Positions 37,199 through 49,783 of a stretch of DNA of 64,000 nt are shown here, one piece after another; the stretch's first letter is position 1, and each line of letters opens with the position of its first letter. The translations under genes and the position numbers were made by a program. Source of the DNA: Glycine soja (lineage: Eukaryota > Streptophyta > Magnoliopsida > Fabales > Fabaceae); the NCBI RefSeq assembly GCF_004193775.1, contig NC_041005.1:312501-376500 (forward strand), read 5' to 3'. The notes under the pieces are model-generated. The model searched no databases, was not told where the DNA came from, and saw only the letters and a list, made by a program, of their open reading frames with translations.

Positions 37199-38243
37199 GC
37201 ATTATTTAATCCAAATGACCATTTCATAATCCCTTGTGATTTATTTGATACTCTACTGGCAATTCAACATTTTTCAATAGCATTCATAAGTCTGTCTATT
37301 TATAATGCATGAAGAAACTTGCATAGTTTCTTGCTGTTAATTGTTAGATCAATAATTTAACCTGAGCTCGTTACATCAAGTAGAAGTTGGTAAGTTACAA
37401 ACCTATTCTTCTCCCCATTAAGCATTATTGAAATGCACCGTATCATTTTAAGGGAAAAAAAATATAAAACAAAAACCCCAACCCACCCCTTTTGTTTTAA
37501 TGAGAACCCGAGACCCCCCTGCACCCCAAAAGGCTCGGTGTTTTTTTTTGTTTTTTTTTATATAAAAACAGAACATCCACTCTTCATCCCTCGTGTGATC
37601 TCCATCTCACCTTCATTTTTTTTTCTCCTAATTTCTGTCACTCTTTTCCTCCATGGTTCCAAAGCCCATCAGATTCCTTGCACTCTTGTGGCAGTGAAGC
37701 ATGAGGTGATTGGAGTAAAGGGGAACAAAACCCATCTCTTTAAAATTCTCTATTTTTGAGCTCCTTGAGATAAATCTAAAACCCATTGAGGTACATGAGC
37801 ATTTTTATGACACAGATTAGTAATAGGTTGTGTGTAAGGTGTTAGAAAGTTAATCATTAAGATTATTTGTGGTTGCCTCAAAAAATCCTATGCATGTTAA
37901 ATTTGGGGAATTTATCTAATCTATTATTATCTTGCTCCTAATGCATAGATTAATTGGCCTATATTGTGGTTGCTCCTCCTGGTGGCATTGGACAACATTG
38001 ATTGAGTTTTCTTTGATTGTGACTAGCTAATCTATCTAGTGACACTTTTAATTTTTTTTAGGAGAAACACGTAAATTTTAAAATAAGTTATTTTGATGCT
38101 TTTAGTTTCTACGAGCACTTAAGAATGAAGTGTAATATTATTCCACTTGATTGGACTTGACTCTTTGATGACTATCTTAATAGTGTGATAATGTATTTTA
38201 AATATGAAATTGATTTCTTAGTGTGGATTATGTGATTGATTGC

Positions 38244-38360
38244 AGTTTGTTACAACAAAGAGATGATGTAACGTATTTTTCTGTTTGTTACAACAAAGAG
38301 ATAATGTGCATTATTTTTTGTTGTTGTTCCGTTTGTTATGACAAAGAAAGAAATAACGTG
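38244..38360. repeat. Three imperfect copies of a GTTTGTTACAACAAAG unit
   Basis: Copies start at 38244, 38283 and 38331. Each contains GTTTGTTA(C/T)(A/G)ACAAAGA followed by a (G/A)ATAA.GTG-like tail, with spacing of 39 and 48 bp. Confidence 0.7.
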
Positions 38361-39276
38361 ATCTTTAAATTGGAGTGAAGTTTGTTATTCTTGATTTTGA
38401 CTTGATTATATTTCCAATGAATTTTCAAGGGAGTAAATATTAGATTTCGCAAAAGTTAGTTGTATTTATTATTGTTTTTATTAAATGTCATTTCAATTCT
38501 TTTGAATGAAAACTCATGTTATGTTTGTTTTCTCCTTCTTGTTCACTTTGTATTTTATTCCCTCACTAAGTCCTTGTGACTTACTCCATTCTTTCCATTT
38601 CCTGCTCAGATTCACAGGTAGTTGAGTAGTGAATTTCCTGTTATTTGCTGACTTACTCTAGAATTTGTTCATCCTTTTTGGTAGGCCTTCATTGTATATG
38701 ATGGAGAGTATATTTTGATGACTACAGTATGATGTAACTATGGGGATAAGGGTTAGAGATAGATATATAGGAAATCCCTTATTTTGAGATGTAGATAATC
38801 CTACCTTATGGATATGCTAATGATGTAATTATGATGTTTTGAGACACTTTGTTGATTACTATGCATGGCCTATATTACTACTAATTGATGCTTGGGATAT
38901 TATGTCAAGGGCCTATGTTTGATCTATGGCCTTGATACTTGACTGTTGGATCTGAATACTCTTAGGCTAGTCAGACTAAGAAAATTATAGTCTATACGCC
39001 GATTATGGTTCAAGAGTGGGTTGTGACAATCATAATTTGTTGTTTATTTGCTCTTTGTGGTTATCCTGATGCTTCAAAAGATAAAATGGTATCTCATTTG
39101 CCACCTGCATGGTAAAACTAAGAGATTAATAGTTTTTGTTATTTAATATATTTGATTTGTATTGATTCTCTCTTCACTATTTGTCCCATTGGTTTTTCTT
39201 GCTATACCAATTTCTGACCATATCTTGGCATTGTTTACCGGATGATATGCATCTTTTCAAGATTATGCTGAATCTC

Positions 39277-39301
39277 ATATATATATATATATATATATAT
39301 A
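39277..39301. repeat. (AT)12 microsatellite
   Basis: An uninterrupted AT dinucleotide run in intergenic DNA. Confidence 0.9.
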
Positions 39302-41397
39302 AGTTAAAAATCATGAGAGCGGGTTTGTCCCAAGTTCAGAGGTCACATCTAAGGATGAAACTATACTAGCCCAAAGTTCCTTTGGTTGTAGTTACTGCTG
39401 TTGTGGTGAACCTTAGTTACTAGTATGAAGTTTGCAAGAGAGCTTATTAGTCGACTTAGCTTTGTTGATCTCTCTTGTATGTTATGAATATGTGACCCAT
39501 AATGCTGCACTCTTATTTGTTCTTAGCGCCAATAAGAGTACCACTGGTTATTCCATTTAAAAGCAACCGTTATCATATCCAAATACAAATTTCTTTGGTC
39601 GCAGTTGAACATGCCTGTTCTTGAAAGGTTAGGACTCAGGAGGGTAGATAATTAGACATGCTGGGAGAGACAAACTTATTTGGGCGAGGAAATCAGAACC
39701 AAAACTTTGGTAACGTAATCCGAGGTTAATAGGGGTCTGTGTTTAGATCTTTACGTAAGTAATGTGACCTGCTCTCGTGTATAACATACCACCATATTAG
39801 TATTAGAACTTTTCTAGGCGGAGTGTTGATCACTTTTAACCAGCTCATTGATAGTTGTGCACACATGTGTATTTTTTTATTTTTGTATATTTGATGCCAT
39901 GTTTGAACCTGAGCTTTGATGATTTGAGAAGATATCAACAAATCATAATGTCAAGGGAAGAATTGACTGAACAGCCTAGTAGGAGAGCCTAAATTTAATA
40001 TTACTGAAGACTAAAGAGGGAGTGGTTTGTATAAACGGAAGTGCATAAGGTACCACACACCGTTGCGCGTTAATGATATATGCTTATTATAAATATATTT
40101 TTTTTGACAAACATGCTTAGTATAAATATGAATAATTAAGTGTGGGAAGGTTTTATTTTAAATTAGATCAAGAAACACATCGCTGGGCAAAGCAGAGATG
40201 GTGCTTGTTATGATAATTACTAGTTCAGATATGGATCTTGTTGTCCTTTTAACTTCAGACGGATCTTCCTGTGACTCATTACTCGTTTATTATTTAATTT
40301 TTTTTATTTTTATTCCAGTCCAAGATCATATATATCTTCTCTAAAAGCAATCCTGTTTCAGTCGAAATATTCACATTATGATAAGATTAGTTCAATTGAC
40401 AGAACTGACTTGTACTGCCTAGACTAACAACCTGTTGGTACTGTTACTCGTCTATTACATTACAAAATGTCCTAATTAAAAAGGAAACAAGCGAAAAAGG
40501 AGAAGAAAGGAAGGACCTAAAGAACAACGTGAGACAGGTAGAGATAGATGTGTATCTGCAGTTGGTGTCTGTCAATCACAATAATGTTACCAAACTCCAT
40601 AAAAAATTATGGCCGTATGTGAGGAGCACATCTTGAGTCACGAATGATAGCTATTAACTTTTATCCCCCCTAGTCATATACGTGTCTATGAAGCAGACAT
40701 ATCGGAAAAGGTTCGGGTTTGGAGAGACCCACATGGGAAGGACAGCCAAAGAGGTAGGCAAGGGTTCTTAGGACAGCCTCCCACAAGTACCTAAGCACAT
40801 GACATACTCTTGTTGCTGTGCTGGCTGTCACCATACTCAAACAATCATCTAAATGCAAATGCAAATCGTTGGCCACAATTTCTTCCTAATCCCTTTGAGT
40901 TTAATTGAATCCCTTTTTCTTTCCTTTTTCATTTTTTCTACTCAAGATTTTGGAGATTCCTATTTGGGAGGGTGTTTGTGTGCAAACACATGTTGTTCCT
41001 CCTTTTTGGGTTAGCTAAGTAGGTTGATCATTTGTAATAATAGCACCCAATTGATAGACGGGTGACAGAATGCTAGTGACATTTTTTCTAACGCTTTCTT
41101 TTGAATATTGATCGGTTAGAATTTATTTTGGTAGGTTTTATTTCTCAATTAATGTTTCTCTCCTAAATTTATCAAAAATTATAATTTTCAATAAATTCTA
41201 ATCAATCAAAACAAGAGTATATTAAATGAAGTGTAAGAGAAAATGTTACTAGTACTCCTTTTATTAGCATTACACGGCCCATGTTAGATCTTTGTGATTT
41301 TTCTATGAATAGATTGAAATTAATAGATTTTTAATGGCTATTTTTTAAAAAACAATATTTTGCATGACCTTACCTAAATCATGATAAAGTAAAATTA

Positions 41398-41720
41398 TAG
41401 GCTTAATTATATAATTGATCCCTTGATTATAATTAAAAGTTTAATTAAGTCCTTCAATTATTAAAAAGTTCAATTAAATCTTTTCATTGAGTTTCTAATT
41501 ATTAAAAAGTTCAATCAAAATTTATATATTTTATTATACAAAAAGTTCTAATTGTAGTGTTTTAAATATTTAAAGGATCTAATTGAATTTTTAAATAATT
41601 GAAGGATGCAATTGAAATATTTTAAATAATTAAACAACTTAACTGAATTTTTTATTAATTGAGGAATCTAATTGAATTTTTAATTATAATTAACAGAGAT
41701 CAATTGTATAGTTAAGTCTA
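41398..41720. mobile_element. MITE-like element with long imperfect inverted ends
   Basis: The left end TAGGCTTAATTATATAATTG and the reverse complement of the right end TAGACTTAACTATACAATTG agree at 17 of 20 positions. Similarity continues for another 20 bases (GATC.CT..., ATTATAATTAAAA). The interior is made of short AATTGAATTTTT.AATAATTGA units in both orientations. Terminal TA dinucleotides suggest a TA target-site duplication. There is no coding capacity. Confidence 0.7.
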
Positions 41721-42319
41721 AATCATACTAAAAATTGATCTAACCCGACCTGATTCACCCTTAAAGTATACAATAACTTTCTTAATTCTCATACAAAACT
41801 TTAAAGTACTAGTTTATACATATATATGCCCATCTTCCCAATTGATGTGTTGTATTTTTAACGACAGAGGGAGGATGACCAGACTTTTCCCAATTGTCTA
41901 AGTAGATTTTCGGGTCAAATGATCTTTTATCATTCATAGCCCATCACTTGTGTCCTTATGTTCTTCATATAAATTCAAAAGTAAGATTAGACGAGGAACT
42001 CAAAGGCAGGTGATCTTACAAAACCAAAACGTAAAAATTGAGACAAAAACTAAGATGAAAAAAAGGACGAAGTGGGGAAGCTCAAAATGGGACCCTTGAG
42101 AATGTTTGATAGGAAACTAAAAATAAAAAAAATAATATAACATTTTAATATATTTCGTATTTACTTATTTTTTATTGTGTGTGCAATTGGGTGGAAGATA
42201 ACAACAAAAGGTTAACGAAGGTGTACAGTCCTGATGTTTTCTCCCCCACCACAAGGTTGGGTTGGGGCAAAGAAAAACGGAAAGTGGAAGGTGAAGCAAG
42301 GACTACCACACATTCACAT
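41721..42319. other. Upstream region of the MYB gene
   Basis: No coding sequence. The region from about 42190 on is less AT-rich and is the likely proximal promoter. Confidence 0.6.
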
Positions 42320-42327
42320 TATATATA
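42320..42327 (+). promoter_or_regulatory. Probable TATA box of the MYB gene
   Basis: TATATATA lies 165 bp before the ATG at 42485. The predicted leader of about 130 nt contains a short upstream ATG at 42434. The assignment is positional only. Confidence 0.4.
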
Positions 42328-42484
42328 TCATTTTATTTTTCTCAATTATCTTTGAAGGCAACTTCCAAGTCTTCTAGAAACGTGTCGCTATCACACAGTC
42401 TCATGCACCAATATAATAAAGAAGCGCAACTACCATGCCTATAAAAATGAGGTGCGAGGGCCGGCCACATTGTTGGAGAGAGAG

Positions 42485-43188
42485 ATGGGAAGGTCCCCTT
42501 GCTGTGAGAAAGCACACACAAACAAAGGTGCATGGACCAAAGAAGAAGATCATCGCCTCATTTCTTACATTAGAGCTCACGGTGAAGGCTGCTGGCGCTC
42601 TCTCCCCAAAGCCGCCGGCCTTCTCCGTTGCGGCAAGAGCTGTCGTCTCCGCTGGATCAACTATCTCCGCCCTGACCTCAAGCGCGGCAATTTCACCCTC
42701 GAAGAAGACCAACTCATCATCAAACTCCATAGCCTCCTTGGCAACAAGTAAGCATATCTATAACTATAACTATTCTTCAAAGTCCTATCTTTCTCATCAT
42801 CACATTCCTCAATCATAGGTGGTCTCTAATTGCTGGAAGATTGCCGGGTAGAACGGACAATGAGATAAAGAATTACTGGAATACTCACATAAGAAGGAAG
42901 CTTCTGAGCAGAGGAATTGACCCTGCCACTCACAGGCCTCTCAACGATGACAAGGTATTGGAACGCTGCCCTGACTTGAACCTTGAGCTAACCATTAGTC
43001 CTCCCCGTCAACCTCAATCTGATCAGCATCACTTGAAGCCCGTTGGGAGAAACTCAAACCTTTGCTTTGCCTGCAGTTTGGGTTTGCAAAATAGCAAAGA
43101 TCATTGTAGCTGTGCGCTCAACACTGCCAACGCTGCTTCTGGCCATGATTTCTTGGCCTTGAAAACCAGCGTTTTGGAAATGAAATGA
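42485..43188 (+). CDS. R2R3-MYB transcriptional repressor, subgroup 4 (MYB4/MYB32-like)
   Basis: Two exons, 42485-42747 and 42819-43188, join in frame to 210 aa, with the single intron after GN in R3 as in MYB4. The start [20 protein letters not shown] is diagnostic. R2 spans about 14-61 and R3 67-112. The C1 motif [12 protein letters not shown] is at 117-127. The EAR-type repression motif LNLEL is at 141-145 (followed by TISPP). A zinc-finger-like C3 motif has Cys170, Cys173, Cys184 and Cys186 around [10 protein letters not shown]. Such factors repress phenylpropanoid genes, classically C4H, and so limit sinapate-ester, lignin or flavonoid output. The bHLH-contact motif has Gln76 where the consensus has Asp or Glu; Leu77, Lys80, Leu84, Leu91 and Arg95 are kept. 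Family assignment is firm; MYB4 versus MYB32 orthology is unresolved. Confidence 0.95.
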
Positions 43189-43901
43189 GTCAAATTCATT
43201 TTGGAATCTTTCTTCCCTAATTAATTAGTTGTTAATGGATGCAAATGATTGCCTGCCCAATTTCCTCGTGGAGCCCTTTCAATTATTTCTATGTTCATGT
43301 ACATGTGCGTAAGACTACAAACTTTCTTGCTTATACGATTGGTTCTTTCCAAATAGAATACAACTATATATTTTTGTTATTTCTATAACAAAAGTTCAAT
43401 TCATCACTTCGATCGATGGTAGAGAGAATTACCACAATCATTTTTAAGTTAATCTGATTGATTGATTAATTTACATCCTGGGATTCGCAAACTAAAATTA
43501 GCTACTACTACTGCTTAAGACACGTAGGTCTTGTTTGTCTTTGATTCGGATTCGGATCCCGATTCACATCAATCCGATTAGTTCAGATTCAATAAATTAG
43601 ATTCCTTGTATTTTCTGGATAGGATTGATTGAGATCACGTTTTCAGTCATTTTAACCTGATCTAATCTCATATCATATTTTCAAATTTATAATTAATTAT
43701 TTGATTATTTTACGTAGACATTTATTTGATCATTAATAATTAATAATAATACATAATTTTTAATTTAAATTAACATTTTTTTCACTTGACATGTTAATAT
43801 ATATATATATATTAATTGTTTCAATTATTCAGCTGACAAATATCCAAAGGAGATTAAATCAAGGATCATCAAATGTATCATGTGACGTGTATATATTTTT
43901 C

Positions 43902-43998
43902 TAGGGTTAAATATATTTTAATCCTTGTAACTTAGTATTTTTCTAAGGACTAAAAATAAATATTTTTTTTACAAGAACTAAAAATACATTTAGACCTA
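43902..43998. mobile_element. Short MITE-like element of the legume TAGGGTTAAATAT type
   Basis: The left end TAGGGTTAAATATATTTTAA and the reverse complement of the right end TAGGTCTAAATGTATTTTTA are alike over about 30 bases, both continuing to a CTTGTAA-like block. The 97 bp interior is almost entirely the two arms, so it would fold as a hairpin. Related ends are abundant in legume genomes (from memory). Confidence 0.6.
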
Positions 43999-45801
43999 TT
44001 TTTTATTACTTAAAGTTAAGCATTACATATTTTGTGATATGAGATATATTTTTAATAAAATATTTTTATTTCCTTAATTAGTATCTTTTAGACATTTTTA
44101 GTGTTTGTGTTTTTTAAACATATATTATAAATTTTTTCTTGAATTTTTTTTATAAAATAACTTAATCATTCTTAATATTTTAATATTTATTTTGTCAAAA
44201 TATCATATTAAGTCAATTCCAATTTAATATTTATTAAAAATATAATTATGTAATATCCAAACCTAAAATTAAACCAATCAAAATATTAAGTCGAGAAAAA
44301 AACCTATCGTAACTAATTGAAAAATGAGGTTAATTATCCCTGCATGTGCTTATGAATGGTAAAACAAATGCCTCAGACAAGCCAATTCGATCCCTTTCTT
44401 AAATAATTTAGATTTTCTGTTTATTTTGATGATCTGTGTATATGGACCATGAAGACTCAAAAGAATTCAGATTCCTTTGTCCTTTTGGGTGCTTTTTTGG
44501 GATTGTCTTTTATAGAGATAAAGGGGAAAAAGTATGAGACTGATAGTTGTTCATATAGAAAGAGTAAATGGATAAGCTGTGAGAGGAGAAGAAATTAAGA
44601 TGAATGAGGGGTATGTAATAGCCTAACTAAATTTATTTTCTACACTTCCCTTCGCTAACTCTCGGTAATATAGTTAGTTCAATACATTTTTAAATAAGTA
44701 TTCATGCATGCTCAATAATCAATAGGCTACCTAAATTGCGTGGATGAACTATAATATTTGTAGTACCACATACCCGTCATATATTCTACCATCCTCCCAT
44801 CATAATATGCTGCTTCTATATTATAATAATTAAATGGGAAAAGACAAGTAAAACGTGTTAGAAATAAATAATGGATCTGAAGAAGGTTAGCAGTTTTATA
44901 TCTGATACTCGTTTTCATTAAGTTAGTCAAACAAAACAACACTGAGCTGTTGCATTCATTCATTGAGTAGCCTTCGATATGGTTTTGGTATTTAAAGAAT
45001 GTTTTGTGCTAAGTTGGGCATACTTACTATATGCCAGCTGCAGAAATGCCTTTTAATTTCTTTCTCATTTGCCGTTCAAATCATGCTAGTACTTCTCACC
45101 CTAGTTGCGTATTGAGGATATATGCAAGGAACATGAAATTGGTAAGTAACACAAATCAAATTAATTAAAAGCTGGTAGCGCATAGTGAAATGATCCAACC
45201 AACCATCCAAATTTTATCTGCCACATTAATTTAGGTAATGTCATCAGTGACTAATTTGATTTGACTTGGCGTTGGGGATCATGCCCATTCACTTATTAGA
45301 ACATTAGCAATGTTTTTAAAATCGATCTATCATTCAACGGTCAAGACATTAGTTCTAAATTTATTGATTTAATCAGGATTGAATTGATATTAATAAAATC
45401 ATAATAATAGTAATTAAATAATTTTTAATAAATATAATATAATAATTTTATAGTTTTAAAATCTAAAATAAAACATTATTTTATAGGTTTTTAACATTGA
45501 AAGTATAAATAAAAGTTCAAATAAAACATATCATAATATTTAAGTTTAATTTTTAATAAAATACACTAATATCCATTAATAATACAAATTTTTATCTGTA
45601 TGAAAAAGAAAATGTCAAATTAATATAATATAAAACTGTAAGAAATTAAGGTAAAAATTATAAATTAATATAATTGAGTGAATTGTATGCTTTACAATAT
45701 AAGAAAAAAACTAATAATTATTGATAAAAGAATTTATACCTGTTTATAATCCTTATTAAATTAGTGCTTTTATTTATGTTGAAATATTTTATGTTAAATT
45801 T

Positions 45802-45910
<109 letters not shown>

Positions 45911-48559
45911 CTTGTTAAAACCTAGTTTTCTAAATAAATTCAAGGCCGATTTGACTGGTTCGCACCAATTCTAAAATATCCATTTTTTTGAAACAAACAG
46001 TCATATTTGTGATTGAATCAATCGGTTCGATCCAATTTTTAAAACCGTGCTTATTAACGTTGTATGGCTTGGATTGATATTCCATATTTACTCCAGCCTT
46101 ATAATATGAAAGATTATAATACTGGCACATTATTTATTTTTGTGCTTCATAATTTCTTTAACAAGAACTTTTTTTGGCTTAATTATATTTTTTATTTTTA
46201 ATTTATTTTTTACAAACTTTTCCCTAATTCAAAAAATTATAAATTTTATCCTTCAGTCAATGAGTTGACATGATATATTAACATAAATCTAAAAATTATG
46301 AATAAAATTAGTGAAAAATAAAAAAAATTAATGATAAAATATGCAATTATGTCAATATACCATGTCAATTCAACATGAAAGATAAATGAGGTAATTAAAA
46401 ATAAATTTTGAAGGAGTAATAATATCTTTAAAAGGATTATCCTAAAGTAGAAAGAAATGGAGAAATTCTTGTATGATTTTGTGATGGAAAGAAATCCCTT
46501 TTTCTACTAATAATTTTGTCAATTTCATAATCATAAGACCCGCCAACACACATACTTAGAAGAATCTGTGAACAAACAATATTTCTTAAGAAAGTAAGTA
46601 ACATTATAAATATAAATACAAATACATAGATCTCATATAGCAATGCGCAGAAAGGACAAAATTCGTGGTAGATTATTTGCAGCCAGATCCCTAAGACAAA
46701 GGCCATATCTACACATAATGGGGAGCGTCACTTATCAACCATCAGCACCACACTTTTTCATTTTCAAATTTGTTAGGTAGAGACATTAGAAGCTTCCACT
46801 AGATATTTATATGTTTCCTTTAAACAAAAATTACGACTCTAAGTTTCAAGATATATTTTTTTACTCAAATTTGATGAACACAGCGAGTGGCTTGGGGTAG
46901 GAGAGTTTTGTGATTTTAATTCATTGCTTTGTTCCCCCGTCAACGAGGGTACTGATTATTTCTTCTCTCTCAATTGTTAAATTGGTTCAACTTCCACCAA
47001 CATCACATGCATTGACTTGTGGTGGGTCCTTTTTGTGTTCACTTTGAGACCTCAATCCATCAAGACGACTTTTGAAACTATAAAATTGTTGGCAAATGCC
47101 TTGCATTGCATAATCAATTGCCTGATGTACTTTGATCCACTCCCTTCTCTTAATATATGTGTTGAGGGGTAGTGAAATGAAAAGGAAAGGAGGGATCCTA
47201 AATTTGAATCTTCTGCTACTAAAAATTAATTACTAACACTAAAAAAGTTTGTATATGATTATGAAATTGCTCTGATAAAATGGCAACCCACACATATTTG
47301 GTGCATATAGAAACATGATTAGCTAACACTAAATTGTTAAGATTTGTAAAAAAAAATTATTAATTTAAATTTTGACTAGATTCTAAGGATCATTGGTTAA
47401 ACAACTAAGAATATAATTTTTTTTATTGAGAAGTGCAAAATTACATTTTTTAATTATTTTTTTTACTTTCCTATGATTTACATATTATTTTTTTAATTTC
47501 TTAACCAATATCTTTTGGAGTGTTCTTTGTCCTAAACCACACTAGTTAAAAAAAGTTTTTATTAATCATTTTTAATGACTTTTTTTTTTTTTTTTCTTCC
47601 TTTTGCTATTAATTAGGTTTACATGATTCATCGACCTACAAAATAATAAAATTAATATCATATATAATAAAAATAATTTCATGTTATCATCCAATTATAT
47701 ATAACTTAATTAGGTTTCTCTTGATAACACTTTAAGAGTCCTGAATATTATTTTATCGTGAAAAGAAATATTTCCAACAAGTTATTTTTTTTCTTTCTTT
47801 ATCATTTACTAAAATTTATTAAAAATCATAAAATTTGTTCGATTTCAATAAATTTTAAGTAATGAAAAATGATGTGTTAACAAAGGTGTGTTAGTGACAC
47901 TTGAATTTTTCCTCATTCCGAACATATAAATATATAACAAGCACACACGATAAAAGTTAGACCTTAAGGGAACATCTAGTATGAGGAAAAAATTTTAATT
48001 CTTAGAATCATGATTTATAGAAATAACTAAAATATGTTAGGTGGACATAAATATTTCTAAAAAATTGATATAAGTTTGTTGCCAATCAAAGAGTAACATA
48101 GTATTGTTATCAGAAATTTTAATTATTCATTACATTAAATGATATAATAAGAGAAACATTACATTTTTGCCGTAATACAACTTTTTTAACTTTAGAAAAG
48201 TTAAATTTCCACTTCCCCGTAAGTACAATTTTATAGGAAACATAACTAAAAAATATTTATGAGAATATTATATTTTAAAAATAAATCAATATAAAAAATA
48301 AACATTTTCTAACTTCATAAACATGTTTGATAGAATTACTCTAAGTTAGTGCTTTATGTATTTGTTTTTTGGAATTTGTGTTTGTTAGTTTAATTTGTTT
48401 ATTAAAGTAGTTATTTAGTTAGGATTTAGTGAGAAAAACATTCTTTATTAACAAAAATTGAACTCACATAGCAAACAAATGTTATAAACATAGTGAGGTA
48501 TGATTAATAAAAAGTCATATCTCCCTCGAGAATATGGTTAGAGGATTGATCCAAAGGTC

Positions 48560-49783
48560 TGCTGTTAACTCGTTGGCAAGTGTACCAAATCGTCACAAGT
48601 AGTAAAGTTCTCGGAAGTCCGAGTGTTGAATCCACAGGAACTTTGTTTGTACTTAGATTAATGCAAACCCAATTTAAAAGCAAGAGATAAGAACTTTAAA
48701 ATTTAAAATAAAAGATAAAGATAATAGATAAGGTAAGATGAAAGAAATTTAAAATAAAAGATAAAGATAATAGATAAGATAAGATAAAAGATTTTTAAAA
48801 TTTAAAATAAAAGAAAAAGATAAAGTCAAGATAAGATAAGGTTGGGAACTGACTTCCCTAGCCTGCGGATGTATGAGTTTATGATTTTTTCTTTACTATT
48901 CAGGTGATTTTATCCCACCCACATCTATTCATTTACTTGCCCCTGATGCCTCACGATGACAAGCCTATTTTACCTATCTATCCCCCAAATGCCTTTGCAA
49001 AGACTCAATAGATAAAATGCATGAAATTCTAATTCTAGATGTTTGCTTTGACACATGGGCATAATGCAATCACTCTATGCCTAGCAATGATTTTATTATG
49101 ATATTTTTCTTCTTGTTCTATTAGAAGTTATCCTCTCCCGAGCGTCTAACCCCTAAAACTAATGCATGCATATCTTCTTTAAATCTTATTTAGAAGTTAC
49201 TCTCTCCCGAGCATCTAACCCCTAACAGAATATAAAGATGAGTATGCAAGATAAAAACAGAAAAGAAAATAGGAAAGAAAAACCTGGTATTGCATTGATA
49301 AATAGTGAAGAGTACATCATACATCGCATTGGCTTCTAGGCCTGCCAGGCCCTAACTAAGGATTTAGCCATTCATGGTCATTGAGGGCTTTACAATGAGA
49401 AGGGAGGTCTCTGTCCTTGGACTGGCTCTCTATTTATAGCTGCTGAAGTGGGCTTTGGACCTTCGTAGGCGCGCTTAGCGCGACACCCCCTCGCTCAGCG
49501 CGTGTTGTAGGCTTAGCGCGCGCTTCTGTTGGATCATGGGCTTAGCGCGTAACGCACGCTCAGCGCGCGTCTTGGGCTGGGCCTGCTTCAGATTTTCTTC
49601 TTTTCTTCAATTTTTCTGGCCTTTTTGCTTGTGACACCTCCAGTTTTTATATCTGCAGTCAAAATTCAACAAAACATCAATTCTTTAATATTTAAGCGCA
49701 AATAACTGCTAAATAATTATTTTTAAAGATAATTTTGCCTTATTTTCTACTATCAAAATACAATTATTTAGCAGTTATCATCT
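48560..49783. mobile_element. Non-coding dispersed repeat element with GC-rich core and terminal stem-loop
   Basis: A 1.2 kb block differs in composition from its surroundings. It opens CTGTTAACTCGTTGGCAAGTG, carries a purine tract of AAGATAA-type repeats (48680-48840) and contains two copies of a CTCTCCCGAGC(G/A)TCTAACCCC unit (about 49132 and 49202). At 49467-49572 there is a GC-rich cluster with five copies of GCT(T/C)AGCGCG. It ends with a perfect 17-bp stem (49702-49718 with 49762-49778). No transposase or other protein is encoded. I recall closely similar sequence as dispersed in soybean, but cannot name the family. Confidence 0.6.

Larger units (their letters stand above)
37199..41397. 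other. Gene-poor region with simple and tandem repeats
   Basis: No gene recognised in about 4 kb. Notable items are a short tandem array (38244-38360) and an AT microsatellite (39277-39301). At 40660-40880 there is a somewhat GC-richer stretch with short frames on both strands, none recognised. Some of 37.4-39.9 kb may be old retroelement sequence, but I found no diagnostic domain. Confidence 0.5.

Noticed and set aside
40670..40876. Minus-strand 68-codon frame, considered as a gene or a microRNA precursor region
   Set aside because: No protein family was recognised, and no mature miRNA sequence or matching hairpin arm could be identified by eye.
49467..49572. GC-rich repeats considered as a CRISPR-like array or a coding exon
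   Set aside because: The repeats are 10 bp with irregular spacing in a plant genome, with no open frame; they are part of a dispersed element.
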